Assembly: GCA_045539925.1 (NCBI GenBank)
Contig: JAZQGH010000136.1
Coordinates: 1-20,278 of the forward strand
Direction: 5' to 3'
From: SFWF01 sp045539925
Lineage (GTDB): Bacteria; Bacillota; Clostridia; Oscillospirales; Acutalibacteraceae
Length of the DNA: 20,278 nt
The position numbers and the translations under genes are program-made. Below are positions 1-6,466 of the stretch, one piece after another (within the stretch, counting starts at the first letter, position 1; each line of letters begins with the position of its first letter). The notes below the pieces were generated by a model. It had not been told where the DNA came from. It made no database searches and saw only the letters and a program-made list of their open reading frames with translations.

Positions 1-1
1 C

Positions 2-280
2 GGCGGTACAGGCAATTTTGATTTGACAATTCTTTCGCCATATAATTTAACATACGCAACGTTGTTTGTTAGGAAGGATTATGTTAATGCTTATGTAGAC
101 GCGTGGATAGAAAATGGAAAAATGTTTATTGAGGCACATAGTGGTGTTGGCGACTATACACAGTTTCAAAATTATGCTAAACCTTGCTCTGCTGATAGCA
201 TTGCAGAACTGCGATTTTCTGCTAATAACGGTGTCTTTCAAAAAAACACAAAAATTGAATTGTGGGGGGTAAATGTATAA
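2..280 (+). CDS. Phage structural protein, C-terminal fragment
   Basis: The frame is open to the left edge of the window, so this is the last 92 or so codons of a larger gene; the in-frame TTG at 23 is not needed as a start. The visible part begins GGTGNFDLTIL and ends ELWGVNV. It is rich in aromatic and beta-strand-like stretches, as at the C-terminus of a tail fibre, baseplate or other receptor-facing protein. No family motif is recognised. The call rests on position: the stop codon overlaps the start of the next gene by one base (TAATG), and a lysis cassette follows on the same strand. It could be any late phage structural protein. Confidence 0.6.
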   Translation, partial: GGTGNFDLTILSPYNLTYATLFVRKDYVNAYVDAWIENGKMFIEAHSGVGDYTQFQNYAKPCSADSIAELRFSANNGVFQKNTKIELWGVNV

Positions 281-510
281 TGAGAATATACGATAACGAA
301 ATTTATAGGGATATGACGGCAGAGGAAATTGCTCAGCTGCAAAAAATTCCGCCTATCCCTTACGAGCAGAGGGTGGTAAACCGTATCCGTGAAAAATATT
401 CGGTCGACGATGAACTTGCAATTTTAAGGCAAAGGGACACCAAACCCGATGAATTCGCTCAATACAATGCTTTTGTTGAAAAGATAAAGGCTGAGGAAAG
501 GGGTGTGTAA
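280..510 (+). CDS. Small phage tail-region protein
   Basis: A 76-residue acidic/basic soluble protein, starting MRIYDNEIYRDMTAEEIAQL. The ATG at 280 is preferred over an in-frame GTG at 262, because it overlaps the previous stop and has a G-run (264-269) at ribosome-site distance. The C-terminal part (YSVDDELAILRQRD followed by an acidic, aromatic-rich helix) resembles, from memory, short proteins encoded between tail fibres and the lysis genes of clostridial prophages. There is no signal peptide or membrane segment, and the biochemical role is unknown. It is tightly packed between the structural gene and the XhlA-like gene (3-base gap), so it is part of the late operon. Confidence 0.6.
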   Translation: MRIYDNEIYRDMTAEEIAQLQKIPPIPYEQRVVNRIREKYSVDDELAILRQRDTKPDEFAQYNAFVEKIKAEERGV

Positions 511-513
511 CCG

Positions 514-762
514 ATGAGTGATGCAGTTATAGTTGCAATAATCGGTCTTTGCGGTTCGGGTTTAGGCTCCTTGGTTGCCGCGCTTATCTCTAACAAAGTG
601 TGGCAATACCGAATAGAACAGCTTGAAATGAAGGTAGAAAAGCATAACAACCTTGTCGAACGCACCTATCAGCTTGAGGAAGATAATAAGGTGTTCGAAG
701 AAAAATTCAAGGTTATAAATCATAGGATAGATGACCTTAAAAAATATCATCAGCCAAACTAA
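514..762 (+). CDS. XhlA-like phage membrane/coiled-coil protein (holin accessory)
   Basis: An 82-residue protein with one N-terminal membrane segment (about residues 4-25, AVIVAIIGLCGSGLGSLVAA), followed by a charged heptad-like helix (about 32-78, with the pattern EQLEMKVEKHNNLVERTYQLEEDN). This layout is that of the XhlA/hemolysin-type proteins next to holin and endolysin in Gram-positive prophages, where they sit in the membrane and help lysis. Here the segment is N-terminal rather than C-terminal, so it may belong to a related small family. It lies 12 bases before the endolysin gene and is co-oriented with it. The lysis role is inferred from family and context. Confidence 0.65.
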   Translation: MSDAVIVAIIGLCGSGLGSLVAALISNKVWQYRIEQLEMKVEKHNNLVERTYQLEEDNKVFEEKFKVINHRIDDLKKYHQPN

Positions 763-774
763 GGAGGAAAAACT

Positions 775-1509
775 ATGGCAATAAAAACATATGTAAAGAT
801 GGATGGTATAAAGCTGTCAAACGATTTTAAGCTGCGTGAATTTGTTTGCAAGGGTAACGGTTGCTGTGATACCGCAAAGGTAGACGATAAGCTAGTAACC
901 TTTCTGCAAAAGATACGCAACCACTTTGCAGAGCCTGTGATAATTACAAGCGCGTACCGCTGTGACAAGCATAATAAGGCTGTGGGAGGTGCTTCAGGCT
1001 CGTATCATACCAAGGGTATGGCGGCGGATATTTATATCAAAAACATTTCTCCCGCAAAGCTTGCCGAGTATGCTGAAAGCATAGGTGTTTTAGGCATCGG
1101 CCTTTATGAAGGCACAGATGGCAATTTCGTACATATTGATACTCGCACTAAAAAGTCCTTCTGGTATGGGCATAAGCAGGAATACCGTTCCACTTTTGGC
1201 GGCGATAACCTCATAAAGCAGTGGCAGAAGGCGGCTATAGCAGACGGTTTCAAATTCGCCAGCGGTGCTGATGGAATCTGGGGTAAGGAATGTGAGGCGG
1301 TTGCACAGAAGGCTGTTTGTAAACGTTGCTACTGGCCTTGGAAGAACAAGAGCCTTACTGCATTTTATCAAGGGCTTATCGGGGTAGATGCCGACGGTAA
1401 GTTCGGCGCAGGAACCAAGGAGGCTGTTATTCGTTGGCAGAGTAAGAACAGTCTTACTGCCGACGGTATTATAGGCATCAACACCTGCAAGAAACTACTG
1501 GGTATATAG
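775..1509 (+). CDS. Prophage endolysin: M15A peptidase with C-terminal binding repeats
   Basis: A 244-residue phage lysin. Residues 10-130 form an M15A (D-Ala-D-Ala carboxypeptidase/L-Ala-D-Glu peptidase type) zinc peptidase domain. The core is SAYR at 59-62, then GSYHTKGMAADI with His78 and Asp85, then FVHIDTR with His120; these match the usual His/Asp/His zinc ligands. Residues about 147-180 and 194-243 form two peptidoglycan-binding-like repeats (the second around VDADGKFGAGTKEAVIRWQ). It would cleave cell-wall peptide cross-bridges at the end of the phage cycle. There is no signal peptide, so export must depend on the adjacent holin. AAGGAGG at 762-768 sets the ATG start. A Cys-rich patch (CKGNGCC, 25-31) is unusual and could bind metal. 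Confidence 0.9.
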   Translation: MAIKTYVKMDGIKLSNDFKLREFVCKGNGCCDTAKVDDKLVTFLQKIRNHFAEPVIITSAYRCDKHNKAVGGASGSYHTKGMAADIYIKNISPAKLAEYAESIGVLGIGLYEGTDGNFVHIDTRTKKSFWYGHKQEYRSTFGGDNLIKQWQKAAIADGFKFASGADGIWGKECEAVAQKAVCKRCYWPWKNKSLTAFYQGLIGVDADGKFGAGTKEAVIRWQSKNSLTADGIIGINTCKKLLGI

Positions 1510-1520
1510 GAGGTATAAAA

Positions 1521-1778
1521 ATGGAGTTTTTAAACAACTATATCGTTCTGGTCGTGGTAGCTATATGCCTTTGCGTGGGTTATGTGCTTAAGAACGTTGT
1601 AGCTACCGACAAGGTAAATAGGTATATCCCCCTTATTATGGCGGTGCTGGGAACTGCACTCAACCTCTGGGTGAGCGGCTTTGCCTTTACCCCCGAAATC
1701 CTGCTCGGCGGTATGCTATCAGGTCTTGCATCCACGGGTATGTATGAAGTTTTTCATCAGTTTATAAAGAAAGAATAA
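1521..1778 (+). CDS. Phage holin
   Basis: An 85-residue hydrophobic protein with three likely membrane segments (about residues 5-24, 35-54 and 60-78) and a short charged tail (HQFIKKE). The C-terminal signature GGMLSGLASTGMYE is shared with the Hol118/Hol44-type holins (Phage_holin_5 group, from memory), which open the membrane so that the endolysin reaches the wall. It lies 11 bases after the endolysin with AGGAGG before the ATG. A strong terminator follows the stop, so this is the last gene of the late operon. Confidence 0.85.
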   Translation: MEFLNNYIVLVVVAICLCVGYVLKNVVATDKVNRYIPLIMAVLGTALNLWVSGFAFTPEILLGGMLSGLASTGMYEVFHQFIKKE

Positions 1779-1783
1779 TATAT

Positions 1784-1818
1784 AATCACCCTTCCAGTTT
1801 AGGAAGGGTGATTTGTTT
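1784..1818 (+). terminator. Terminator of the prophage lysis operon
   Basis: Perfect 12-bp stem AATCACCCTTCC (1784-1795) / GGAAGGGTGATT (1802-1813) with a 6-base loop, followed by a T-rich stretch. It lies directly after the holin stop. Confidence 0.9.
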
Positions 1819-1828
1819 GTTTTGCAGG

Positions 1829-1849
1829 GGTGTAATACAAGGTGTAATA
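1829..1849. repeat. Short direct repeat next to the phage end
   Basis: GGTGTAATA occurs twice (1829-1837 and 1841-1849), 12 bases apart, between the phage operon terminator and the tRNA. Closely spaced direct repeats like this can be recombinase or excisionase arm sites near an attachment site; that role is only a suggestion. Confidence 0.3.
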
Positions 1850-1892
1850 AATTAGAATTTTGCAGATTTTAACAGAATATTAAAATAAAATC

Positions 1893-1936
1893 AAAAACCG
1901 CGCATCCCCTTTTATATAAAGAAATACACGGTTTTT
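1893..1936 (-). terminator. Possible terminator of the tRNA transcript
   Basis: AAAAACCG (1893-1900) pairs with CGGTTTTT (1929-1936) around a long AT-rich loop, just downstream of the tRNA 3' end. The T-run is present on the minus strand, but the stem is only 8 bp with a 28-base loop, so it is weak. Confidence 0.35.
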
Positions 1937-1939
1937 ATT

Positions 1940-2016
1940 TGGTCCGAGTGTCGAGATTCGAACTCGAGGCCTCTTGAACCCCATTCAAGCGCGATACCAA
2001 ACTTCGCCACACCCGG
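1940..2016 (-). tRNA. tRNA-Pro (GGG anticodon)
   Basis: A complete cloverleaf on the minus strand. The acceptor pairs CCGGGTG with CACTCGG, including one G-T wobble. The D stem is GCGA/TCGC, the anticodon stem is CTTGA/TCAAG around the loop ATGGGGT (anticodon GGG, read as Pro), and the T arm carries GTTCGAA. The discriminator base is A and the CCA end is encoded (CCA at 1942-1940). The 3' end faces the prophage lysis genes, which is the usual geometry when a phage has integrated into a tRNA 3' end. Confidence 0.95.
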
Positions 2017-2039
2017 ATGCTTTTTATCAAGCAAAAGTG

Positions 2040-2068
2040 ATTATATCACAACACTTTTAAAAAATCAA
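2040..2068 (-). promoter_or_regulatory. Sigma-A promoter of tRNA-Pro
   Basis: Minus strand: TTGATT (2063-2068), 17-base spacer, perfect TATAAT (2040-2045), 23 bases before the tRNA 5' end. Confidence 0.8.
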
Positions 2069-2080
2069 GTAGTTTTTTTA

Positions 2081-2117
2081 AAAAAACAACCGATATTTTT
2101 TATATCGGTTGTTTTTA
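2081..2117 (-). terminator. Terminator of the HPr gene
   Basis: 15-bp stem AAAAACAACCGATAT (2082-2096) / ATATCGGTTGTTTTT (2102-2116), 5-base loop, T-run on both strands. It lies 6 bases after the HPr stop (minus strand) and just before the tRNA promoter. Confidence 0.9.
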
Positions 2118-2122
2118 ATTTT

Positions 2123-2389
2123 TTACATATCGCCGAAGCCTGTTTCTACAAGCTCTACAAGAGCGGCAAGTGCAGCCTCTTCGTCGGGACCGTCTACAAT
2201 AATGCGAATTTCGGTTCCGCCAACGATGCCGAGAGAAAGAACGCCGAGAAGGCTTTTTGCATTAACTCTTCTCTCTTCCTTTTCTACCCATACTGTAGAC
2301 TTGAACTCGTTCGCTTTCTGGATGAAAAAGGTTGCAGGTCTCGCATGAAGGCCTACCTGATTATTGATAACTACATCTTTAACGCACAT
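2123..2389 (-). CDS. ptsH: HPr phosphocarrier protein
   Basis: An 88-residue HPr of the phosphotransferase system. It passes phosphate from enzyme I to sugar-specific IIA proteins and, in Firmicutes, signals carbon status through CcpA. The ATG at 2389 is chosen over an in-frame ATG at 2395 because AAGGAG lies 7 bases upstream of it but only 1 base from the other. This start also puts the active histidine at His15 (GLHARPAT) and the HPr-kinase target at Ser46 (NAKSLLGVLSLG), the canonical numbers. Both residues are present, so it is a functional HPr rather than a Crh-type protein lacking His15. It stands alone, without ptsI nearby, with its own promoter and terminator. Confidence 0.93.
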   Translation of the reverse strand: MCVKDVVINNQVGLHARPATFFIQKANEFKSTVWVEKEERRVNAKSLLGVLSLGIVGGTEIRIIVDGPDEEAALAALVELVETGFGDM

Positions 2390-2436
2390 AAACATACTCC
2401 TTATACGATATTGTGTCGATTTCCTCGTTTTTCATT

Positions 2437-2464
2437 ATTATACCACAATATATTCACCAGTCAA
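2437..2464 (-). promoter_or_regulatory. Sigma-A promoter of the HPr gene
   Basis: Minus strand: TTGACT (2459-2464), 16-base spacer, perfect TATAAT (2437-2442), about 48 bases before the HPr start. Confidence 0.8.
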
Positions 2465-2536
2465 TCACAAAAAAACAAGTTCTCACAATAGGTCAAACAC
2501 AAACGAAATGCGACGCCTCAATTTGTGTATTTTGCT

Positions 2537-2563
2537 CAAAAAACTGAATAACTATTGTTCAGT
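2537..2563 (-). terminator. Weak terminator at the end of trmD
   Basis: Minus strand: ACTGAA, 9-base loop, TTCAGT followed by a T-run (2563 down to 2537), overlapping the trmD stop codon. The 6-bp AT-rich stem is weak, so read-through into ptsH is possible. Confidence 0.45.
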
Positions 2564-3304
2564 AGATATACTATCTTTTTGAAGTTCTGACAAGAATTTC
2601 TTTTCTTTTACAGTAAGCTCTGCATTTTTGAGCATTTCGGGTCGACGCTTGTAGGTTTCTTCTATCGCTTTTTCTCTGCGCCATTTTTCAATATTTGCGT
2701 GATGGCCCGAAAGCAGTACATCGGGCACCTTACGGTCCATCCAGGTGTCGGGTTTAGTATACTGCGGGTATTCTAAAAGTCCACCCATATGACTTTCATC
2801 TGTAAAACAGACCTCGTCAGCAAGGACGCCCGGCAACATTCTGCAGACAGCATCTGTAACCGTAAGCGCGGGAAGCTCCCCACCTGTAAGCACGAAGTCA
2901 CCAACCGAAATCTCTTCATCTACTATTTCGTCTAAAACGCGCTGGTCAACACCCTCATAATGACCGCAAAGCAGAACTATATGCTCACACTCAGAAAGCT
3001 CAATAGCCTTTTGCTGCGTAAAGGTTTTTCCTTTAGGGCTCATATAAATAAGATGTGGTTTTGCTTGTGTTTTGTCATCGTAAAGTGACATAAAGCAGTT
3101 ATATATCGGCGCTGCAGCCATTACCATGCCCATTCCTCCGCCGTAGGGAGTGTCGTCTACCTTATTATGCTTATTCCCTGCAAAATCGCGGATATTTACG
3201 CAGGAAATATCAACCTTTCCTGATTTACGGGCTCTGCCGATTATGCTTTCGCTCAGCACCCGTTCGCACATTTCGGGAAATAGGGTCATAATATCAATCT
3301 TCAT
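2552..3304 (-). CDS. trmD: tRNA (guanine37-N1)-methyltransferase
   Basis: A 250-residue TrmD, which uses S-adenosylmethionine to methylate G37 next to the anticodon of tRNAs such as tRNA-Pro and tRNA-Leu, preventing +1 frameshifts. Family landmarks are the N-terminal MKIDIMTLFPEM, DTPYGGGMGMVM, LLCGHYEGVDQRV, and the trefoil-knot cofactor region SVGDFVLTGGELPALT followed by DESHMGGLLEYPQYT. Length is as expected for the family. The ATG lies inside the end of rimM (11-base overlap) with AAGGA upstream, so translation is probably coupled. The usual downstream gene rplS is absent; ptsH follows instead. Confidence 0.97.
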   Translation of the reverse strand: MKIDIMTLFPEMCERVLSESIIGRARKSGKVDISCVNIRDFAGNKHNKVDDTPYGGGMGMVMAAAPIYNCFMSLYDDKTQAKPHLIYMSPKGKTFTQQKAIELSECEHIVLLCGHYEGVDQRVLDEIVDEEISVGDFVLTGGELPALTVTDAVCRMLPGVLADEVCFTDESHMGGLLEYPQYTKPDTWMDRKVPDVLLSGHHANIEKWRREKAIEETYKRRPEMLKNAELTVKEKKFLSELQKDSISTEQ

Positions 3305-3809
3305 CAGGGAAAATTCCTTTCAATGGGCGTATAACGACCTTTTCTTCTTCGATATCTACAGACACTACAACCTCTTCGATACAAGGGATAAGGTACTCCT
3401 TTTCATCTCTGCTTATGTGCCAGACATCATTTGCACCCGTCTGACTAACATCGGATATAGTGCCTAAGAATTTTTCGCCGTCCACATCAAAGACAGAACA
3501 GCCCAAAAGGTCAGAAATAAAATACTGACCCTCTTCGAGTTTAGCGTCGCGGCGGTCCATATAAACCACCTTGTTTCTGTATTTTTCGGCCTCATCAATA
3601 GAGTCTATCCCCTTTATTGCGGCAATAACCACATTACCGTGGGGAGAAGATTTAGAGACAGACAGTTTGTCCTTTCCGTCTTTATCAAGATAGACCTTTT
3701 TAAGTGTGCAGAAGAACTCTGCCGAGTCGCACCACGGCTGAATTCTTACCATTCCGCGAACTCCGTGAGTTCCGACAATTTTTCCTGCTTCTAAATACTT
3801 ATTCTTCAA
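3294..3809 (-). CDS. rimM: Ribosome maturation factor RimM
   Basis: A 171-residue RimM, which binds ribosomal protein S19 and helps mature the 30S head. The N-terminal RimM barrel begins with GKIVGTHGVRGMVRIQPW; the C-terminal PRC-barrel part contains YFISDLLGCSVFDVDGE and ends PLKGIFPDED. The start is a TTG at 3809, supported by AGGAG at 3817-3821 with a 7-base gap. Downstream it overlaps trmD. Upstream it is separated from khpA by an unusual block of stacked hairpins instead of the expected short spacer, so its expression may depend on read-through of those structures. Confidence 0.95.
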   Translation of the reverse strand: MKNKYLEAGKIVGTHGVRGMVRIQPWCDSAEFFCTLKKVYLDKDGKDKLSVSKSSPHGNVVIAAIKGIDSIDEAEKYRNKVVYMDRRDAKLEEGQYFISDLLGCSVFDVDGEKFLGTISDVSQTGANDVWHISRDEKEYLIPCIEEVVVSVDIEEEKVVIRPLKGIFPDED

Positions 3810-3821
3810 AATATATCTCCT

Positions 3822-4027
3822 ATAATGATTGTTGAACGTGGAAACGTTTTACGTTTCCACAAGAGCTGATATATCAGCTCTCAAACAATCAAATTTTTCT
3901 AAATTTGATTGTTTGTCTGCATCATTACAATGGTCGTCGTCAAATTTTCTTTGAAAATTTGCTGCAAAATCGAAGATTTTGTTTAGAAACAGCACTAAAG
4001 GTACTGTTTCTACCTTCGACAACCATT
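3822..4027. repeat. Stacked-hairpin block between khpA and rimM
   Basis: Six strong dyads in a row. They are 838-847/851-860 (GTGGAAACGT), 862-881 (perfect 20-nt palindrome centred on GATATATC), 882-896/901-915 (15 bp), 941-949/953-961, 965-971/975-981 (GAA loop) and 985-992/4004-4011; three-digit numbers here stand for 3xxx. Two outer stems appear to enclose them in threes: TAATGAT (3822-3828) with ATCATTA (3921-3927), and AATGGTCGTCG (3929-3939) with CGACAACCATT (4017-4027, one mismatch). No coding potential is seen. It sits inside an otherwise compact operon and looks like an inserted hairpin element or a structured RNA. Confidence 0.75.
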
Positions 4028-4055
4028 ATCAGCCTATGCTGTTATATAAACTAAT

Positions 4056-4076
4056 ACCCCCATTTGAAATGGGGGT
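4056..4076 (-). terminator. GC-rich hairpin after khpA (attenuator-like)
   Basis: ACCCCCATTT (4056-4065) pairs with AAATGGGGGT (4067-4076) around a single base, 16 bases after the khpA stop. The minus strand has no clear T-run behind it, so it may stabilise the rpsP-khpA 3' end or attenuate rather than fully terminate. Confidence 0.5.
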
Positions 4077-4092
4077 GCGGCTTTTATACCAA

Positions 4093-4326
4093 TTAGTCTA
4101 TCTCGACCATTACCTTATCGCCGCTGCGGTTTGCAGCTGCGCGCATAACGGTGCGGATAGCCTTAGCAATTCTGCCCTGCTTGCCGATAACGCGACCCAT
4201 ATCATTTTCAGCTACGTGAAGATGATATACGATAACGCCTTCCTCGTTGGGTTCGTCAACAGTGACGGTAACCTCTTCGGGAGTCTCGACTAAGCCTGCG
4301 GCAATGGAAACTAATAATTCTTTCAT
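4093..4326 (-). CDS. khpA: KH-domain RNA-binding protein KhpA
   Basis: A 77-residue single KH-domain protein (YlqC/KhpA family), an RNA chaperone that partners with KhpB/Jag in Gram-positive bacteria. The GxxG loop that contacts RNA is visible as RVIGKQGRIAKAIRTVM. Length and position directly after rpsP match the family exactly. A GGAGG lies just upstream of the ATG, and rpsP ends 21 bases before it. Function is from the family; nothing odd is seen in the protein itself. Confidence 0.93.
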   Translation of the reverse strand: MKELLVSIAAGLVETPEEVTVTVDEPNEEGVIVYHLHVAENDMGRVIGKQGRIAKAIRTVMRAAANRSGDKVMVEID

Positions 4327-4347
4327 AAGAATTACCTCCGTTTAAAA

Positions 4348-4590
4348 TTAAAGGATGTTGGACTTTTTGAGCAAAGCCTTAACGGTATCGGTAGGCTGAG
4401 CGCCGTTTGCGATCCATTTCTTTGCCTTTTCGCCGTCAATGTTGATTGCTGCGGGATCCTTAGTGGGATCATAGGTTCCGATCTCCTCGATGAAACGTCC
4501 GTCACGGGGATAGCGAGAATCTGCAACAACTACACGGTAGAAAGGAGCCTTTTTAGCACCTAATCTGCGAAGTCTGATCTTAACTGCCAT
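4348..4590 (-). CDS. rpsP: 30S ribosomal protein S16
   Basis: An 80-residue bS16 with the family start MAVKIRLRRLGAKKAPFYRV, then VADSRYPRDGRFIEEIGTYDP; it helps assemble and stabilise the 5' domain of 16S rRNA. GGAGGTG precedes the ATG by 8 bases. It follows ffh after a 54-base gap and precedes khpA, as in most Firmicutes. Confidence 0.98.
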   Translation of the reverse strand: MAVKIRLRRLGAKKAPFYRVVVADSRYPRDGRFIEEIGTYDPTKDPAAINIDGEKAKKWIANGAQPTDTVKALLKKSNIL

Positions 4591-4644
4591 TTTTGTACAC
4601 CTCCAGGTTTGTTTTTATATAATTAAGAGAAAACTCTTGATTAA

Positions 4645-6000
4645 CTACATTCCGGGGAAGCCAGGTGGCATTCCGCCCGACATTTTCATATTGCCGAAAC
4701 GGCGTTTTGAGCCTTTGCCCTTCATCTGCTTGAACATTTTTTTCATCTGTTCATACTGACGGACAAGTTTATTTACATCTTCAACCGTAACACCTGCACC
4801 TGCAGCAATTCTCTTTCTGCGGGAGGCATTGAGGATGTCGGGTTTAGCCCTTTCCTTTTTGGTCATAGATTTTATAATAGCTTCCGTTCGGAGCATTGCG
4901 CGCTCGTCTATATCCTGATCTTTTATCTGATTTCCGACGCCGGGTATCATAGAAAGAACGCTTTTAAGGTCGCCCATTTTCTTTATCTGCTCAAACTGAT
5001 CGAGCAGGTCGTTCATATCGAACTTATTTTCTTCGAGGCGTTTTGCGGTCTCGAGTGCCTTTTTCTCGTCGATTTCGTTTTCGACCTTTTCGATGAAGGA
5101 GAGCACATCACCCATTCCGAGAATTCGGGAAGCCATTCGGTCGGGATGAAACTCGTCAAGATCGTCGAGCTTTTCTCCCACACCCGCATACATTATAGGC
5201 TTACCTGTAACTGCTTTTACCGAAAGTGCGGCACCGCCGCGGGTATCACCGTCGAGCTTGGTAAGTATGACACCGTCTATCTCGAGTATTTCGTTAAAGG
5301 CTTTTGCGATATTTACAGAGTCCTGACCCACCATAGAGTCGATAACCAGAAGTATGTTGTCAACCTCTACCGCTTTTGTGATGCGGCGAAGCTCATCCAT
5401 AAGCTCTGTATCAATATGCAGACGACCCGCGGTATCGAGGAGAAGATAATCGTGACCATAGTCTCTTGCATAATTCACCGCTTCTTTTACGGTTTTTTCA
5501 GGCTTTTGAGTACCCTTTTCGAAAACAGGTACGTTTATCTGCTCGCCTAAGACCTTCAACTGGTCGATAGCGGCGGGACGGTAGATGTCGCAAGCGGCAA
5601 GCATAGGACGGTGTCCTTTTGATTTAAGATGCTTTGCAAGTTTTGCGGCATGGGTAGTTTTACCCGAACCCTGCAGACCGCAGAGCATTATAATTGTGGG
5701 GATGCGGTTTGCGGTTTTAAGACGCGCCTGCTCATTACCCATAAGGGCAGTAAGCTCGTCACGAACGATTTTTATAACCGTTTGCGCAGGTGTGAGGCTT
5801 TCGAAAACCTTTTCACCTATACACTTTTCGCCTACAGCGTTAGTAAAGTCTTTAGCGACCTTATAGCTTACGTCAGCCTCTAAAAGCGCAAGACGTATTT
5901 CACGCATTACCTCTTTTACGTCACTTTCGTGAAGCTTACCCTTACTGCGAAGCTTTTTGAAGATGTTACCCAATTTATCCGAAAGGCTGTCGAATGCCAT
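4645..6000 (-). CDS. ffh: Signal recognition particle GTPase Ffh
   Basis: A 451-residue SRP54 homologue that binds signal peptides of nascent membrane and secreted proteins and delivers them through FtsY. An N-terminal four-helix domain (1-95) is followed by the G domain, with P-loop GLQGSGKTT near 108-116, DTAGRLHID near 190, TKLDGD near 247 and GVGEKLDDL. The C-terminal M domain (about 300-451) ends in a basic, Met-rich tail (KMSGGMPPGFPGM), as expected for signal-sequence and SRP RNA binding. AGAGGTG sets the ATG. It lies 13 bases after ylxM, the usual partner. Confidence 0.98.
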   Translation of the reverse strand: MAFDSLSDKLGNIFKKLRSKGKLHESDVKEVMREIRLALLEADVSYKVAKDFTNAVGEKCIGEKVFESLTPAQTVIKIVRDELTALMGNEQARLKTANRIPTIIMLCGLQGSGKTTHAAKLAKHLKSKGHRPMLAACDIYRPAAIDQLKVLGEQINVPVFEKGTQKPEKTVKEAVNYARDYGHDYLLLDTAGRLHIDTELMDELRRITKAVEVDNILLVIDSMVGQDSVNIAKAFNEILEIDGVILTKLDGDTRGGAALSVKAVTGKPIMYAGVGEKLDDLDEFHPDRMASRILGMGDVLSFIEKVENEIDEKKALETAKRLEENKFDMNDLLDQFEQIKKMGDLKSVLSMIPGVGNQIKDQDIDERAMLRTEAIIKSMTKKERAKPDILNASRRKRIAAGAGVTVEDVNKLVRQYEQMKKMFKQMKGKGSKRRFGNMKMSGGMPPGFPGM

Positions 6001-6013
6001 AATGTCACCTCTT

Positions 6014-6319
6014 TTACAGTTTATCTATTATATCAAGCAGCTTTTCCGCGCTGCTCTCCCCTGTGCGGACATAGTCTGCCGCGGTTTTAAGAGCCGCGAG
6101 AGTTTTGAGATATCCGAGCTTTTCTTCAAACTCGTAAAGCTGAGATTCTCCCCTTTTTATAAAATCGCTTACGCCCTGACGGGAAATACCTTCATTTTCG
6201 GCAATTTCGCTGAGGGACAGGTCGTTATTATAATATCCGTCGAGAATTCTGAGCTGCTTTTCGGGAAGAAGACCGCCGTAACGGTCGAGCAGCTGTGACA
6301 GATAAATGTTTACAGCCAC
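6014..6319 (-). CDS. ylxM: YlxM/p13-family helix-turn-helix protein
   Basis: A 101-residue protein with a sigma-70 region-4-like helix-turn-helix (about residues 22-60, with LRILDGYYNNDLSLSEIAEN then GISRQGVSDFIKRGE). YlxM-family proteins precede ffh in many Gram-positive bacteria and have been linked to SRP GTPase activity. The start is GTG at 6319 with AGGTGG upstream. It is the first gene of the operon, directly behind a near-consensus promoter. Confidence 0.92.
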   Translation of the reverse strand: MAVNIYLSQLLDRYGGLLPEKQLRILDGYYNNDLSLSEIAENEGISRQGVSDFIKRGESQLYEFEEKLGYLKTLAALKTAADYVRTGESSAEKLLDIIDKL

Positions 6320-6358
6320 TTATACCCACCTCTGTCAAGAAAATTACTTGCCTGATGT

Positions 6359-6387
6359 ATTATAGTACAACAAACGCAGTCTGTCAA
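6359..6387 (-). promoter_or_regulatory. Consensus sigma-A promoter of the ylxM-ffh-rpsP operon
   Basis: Minus strand: perfect TTGACA (6382-6387), 17-base spacer, perfect TATAAT (6359-6364), 39 bases before the ylxM start. It fits a constitutively high-level translation/secretion operon. Confidence 0.92.
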
Positions 6388-6415
6388 GTATTTTTCTTTA
6401 CAAAGGTAAAAAATG

Positions 6416-6444
6416 TTGATAATTGAGCCGAAATGTAATATAAT
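6416..6444 (+). promoter_or_regulatory. Sigma-A promoter of the solute-binding lipoprotein gene
   Basis: TTGATA (6416-6421), 17-base spacer, TATAAT (6439-6444), 22 bases before the first ATG. It is divergent from the ylxM promoter. Confidence 0.8.
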
Positions 6445-6466
6445 TTAGACTATACTGATATATAGG

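Noticed and set aside
1..2016. TAG recoding in the organism as an explanation for the amber-interrupted frame
   Set aside because: The endolysin and the membrane/RyR gene end in TAG directly before the next gene's ribosome site or start, so TAG works as a normal stop here.
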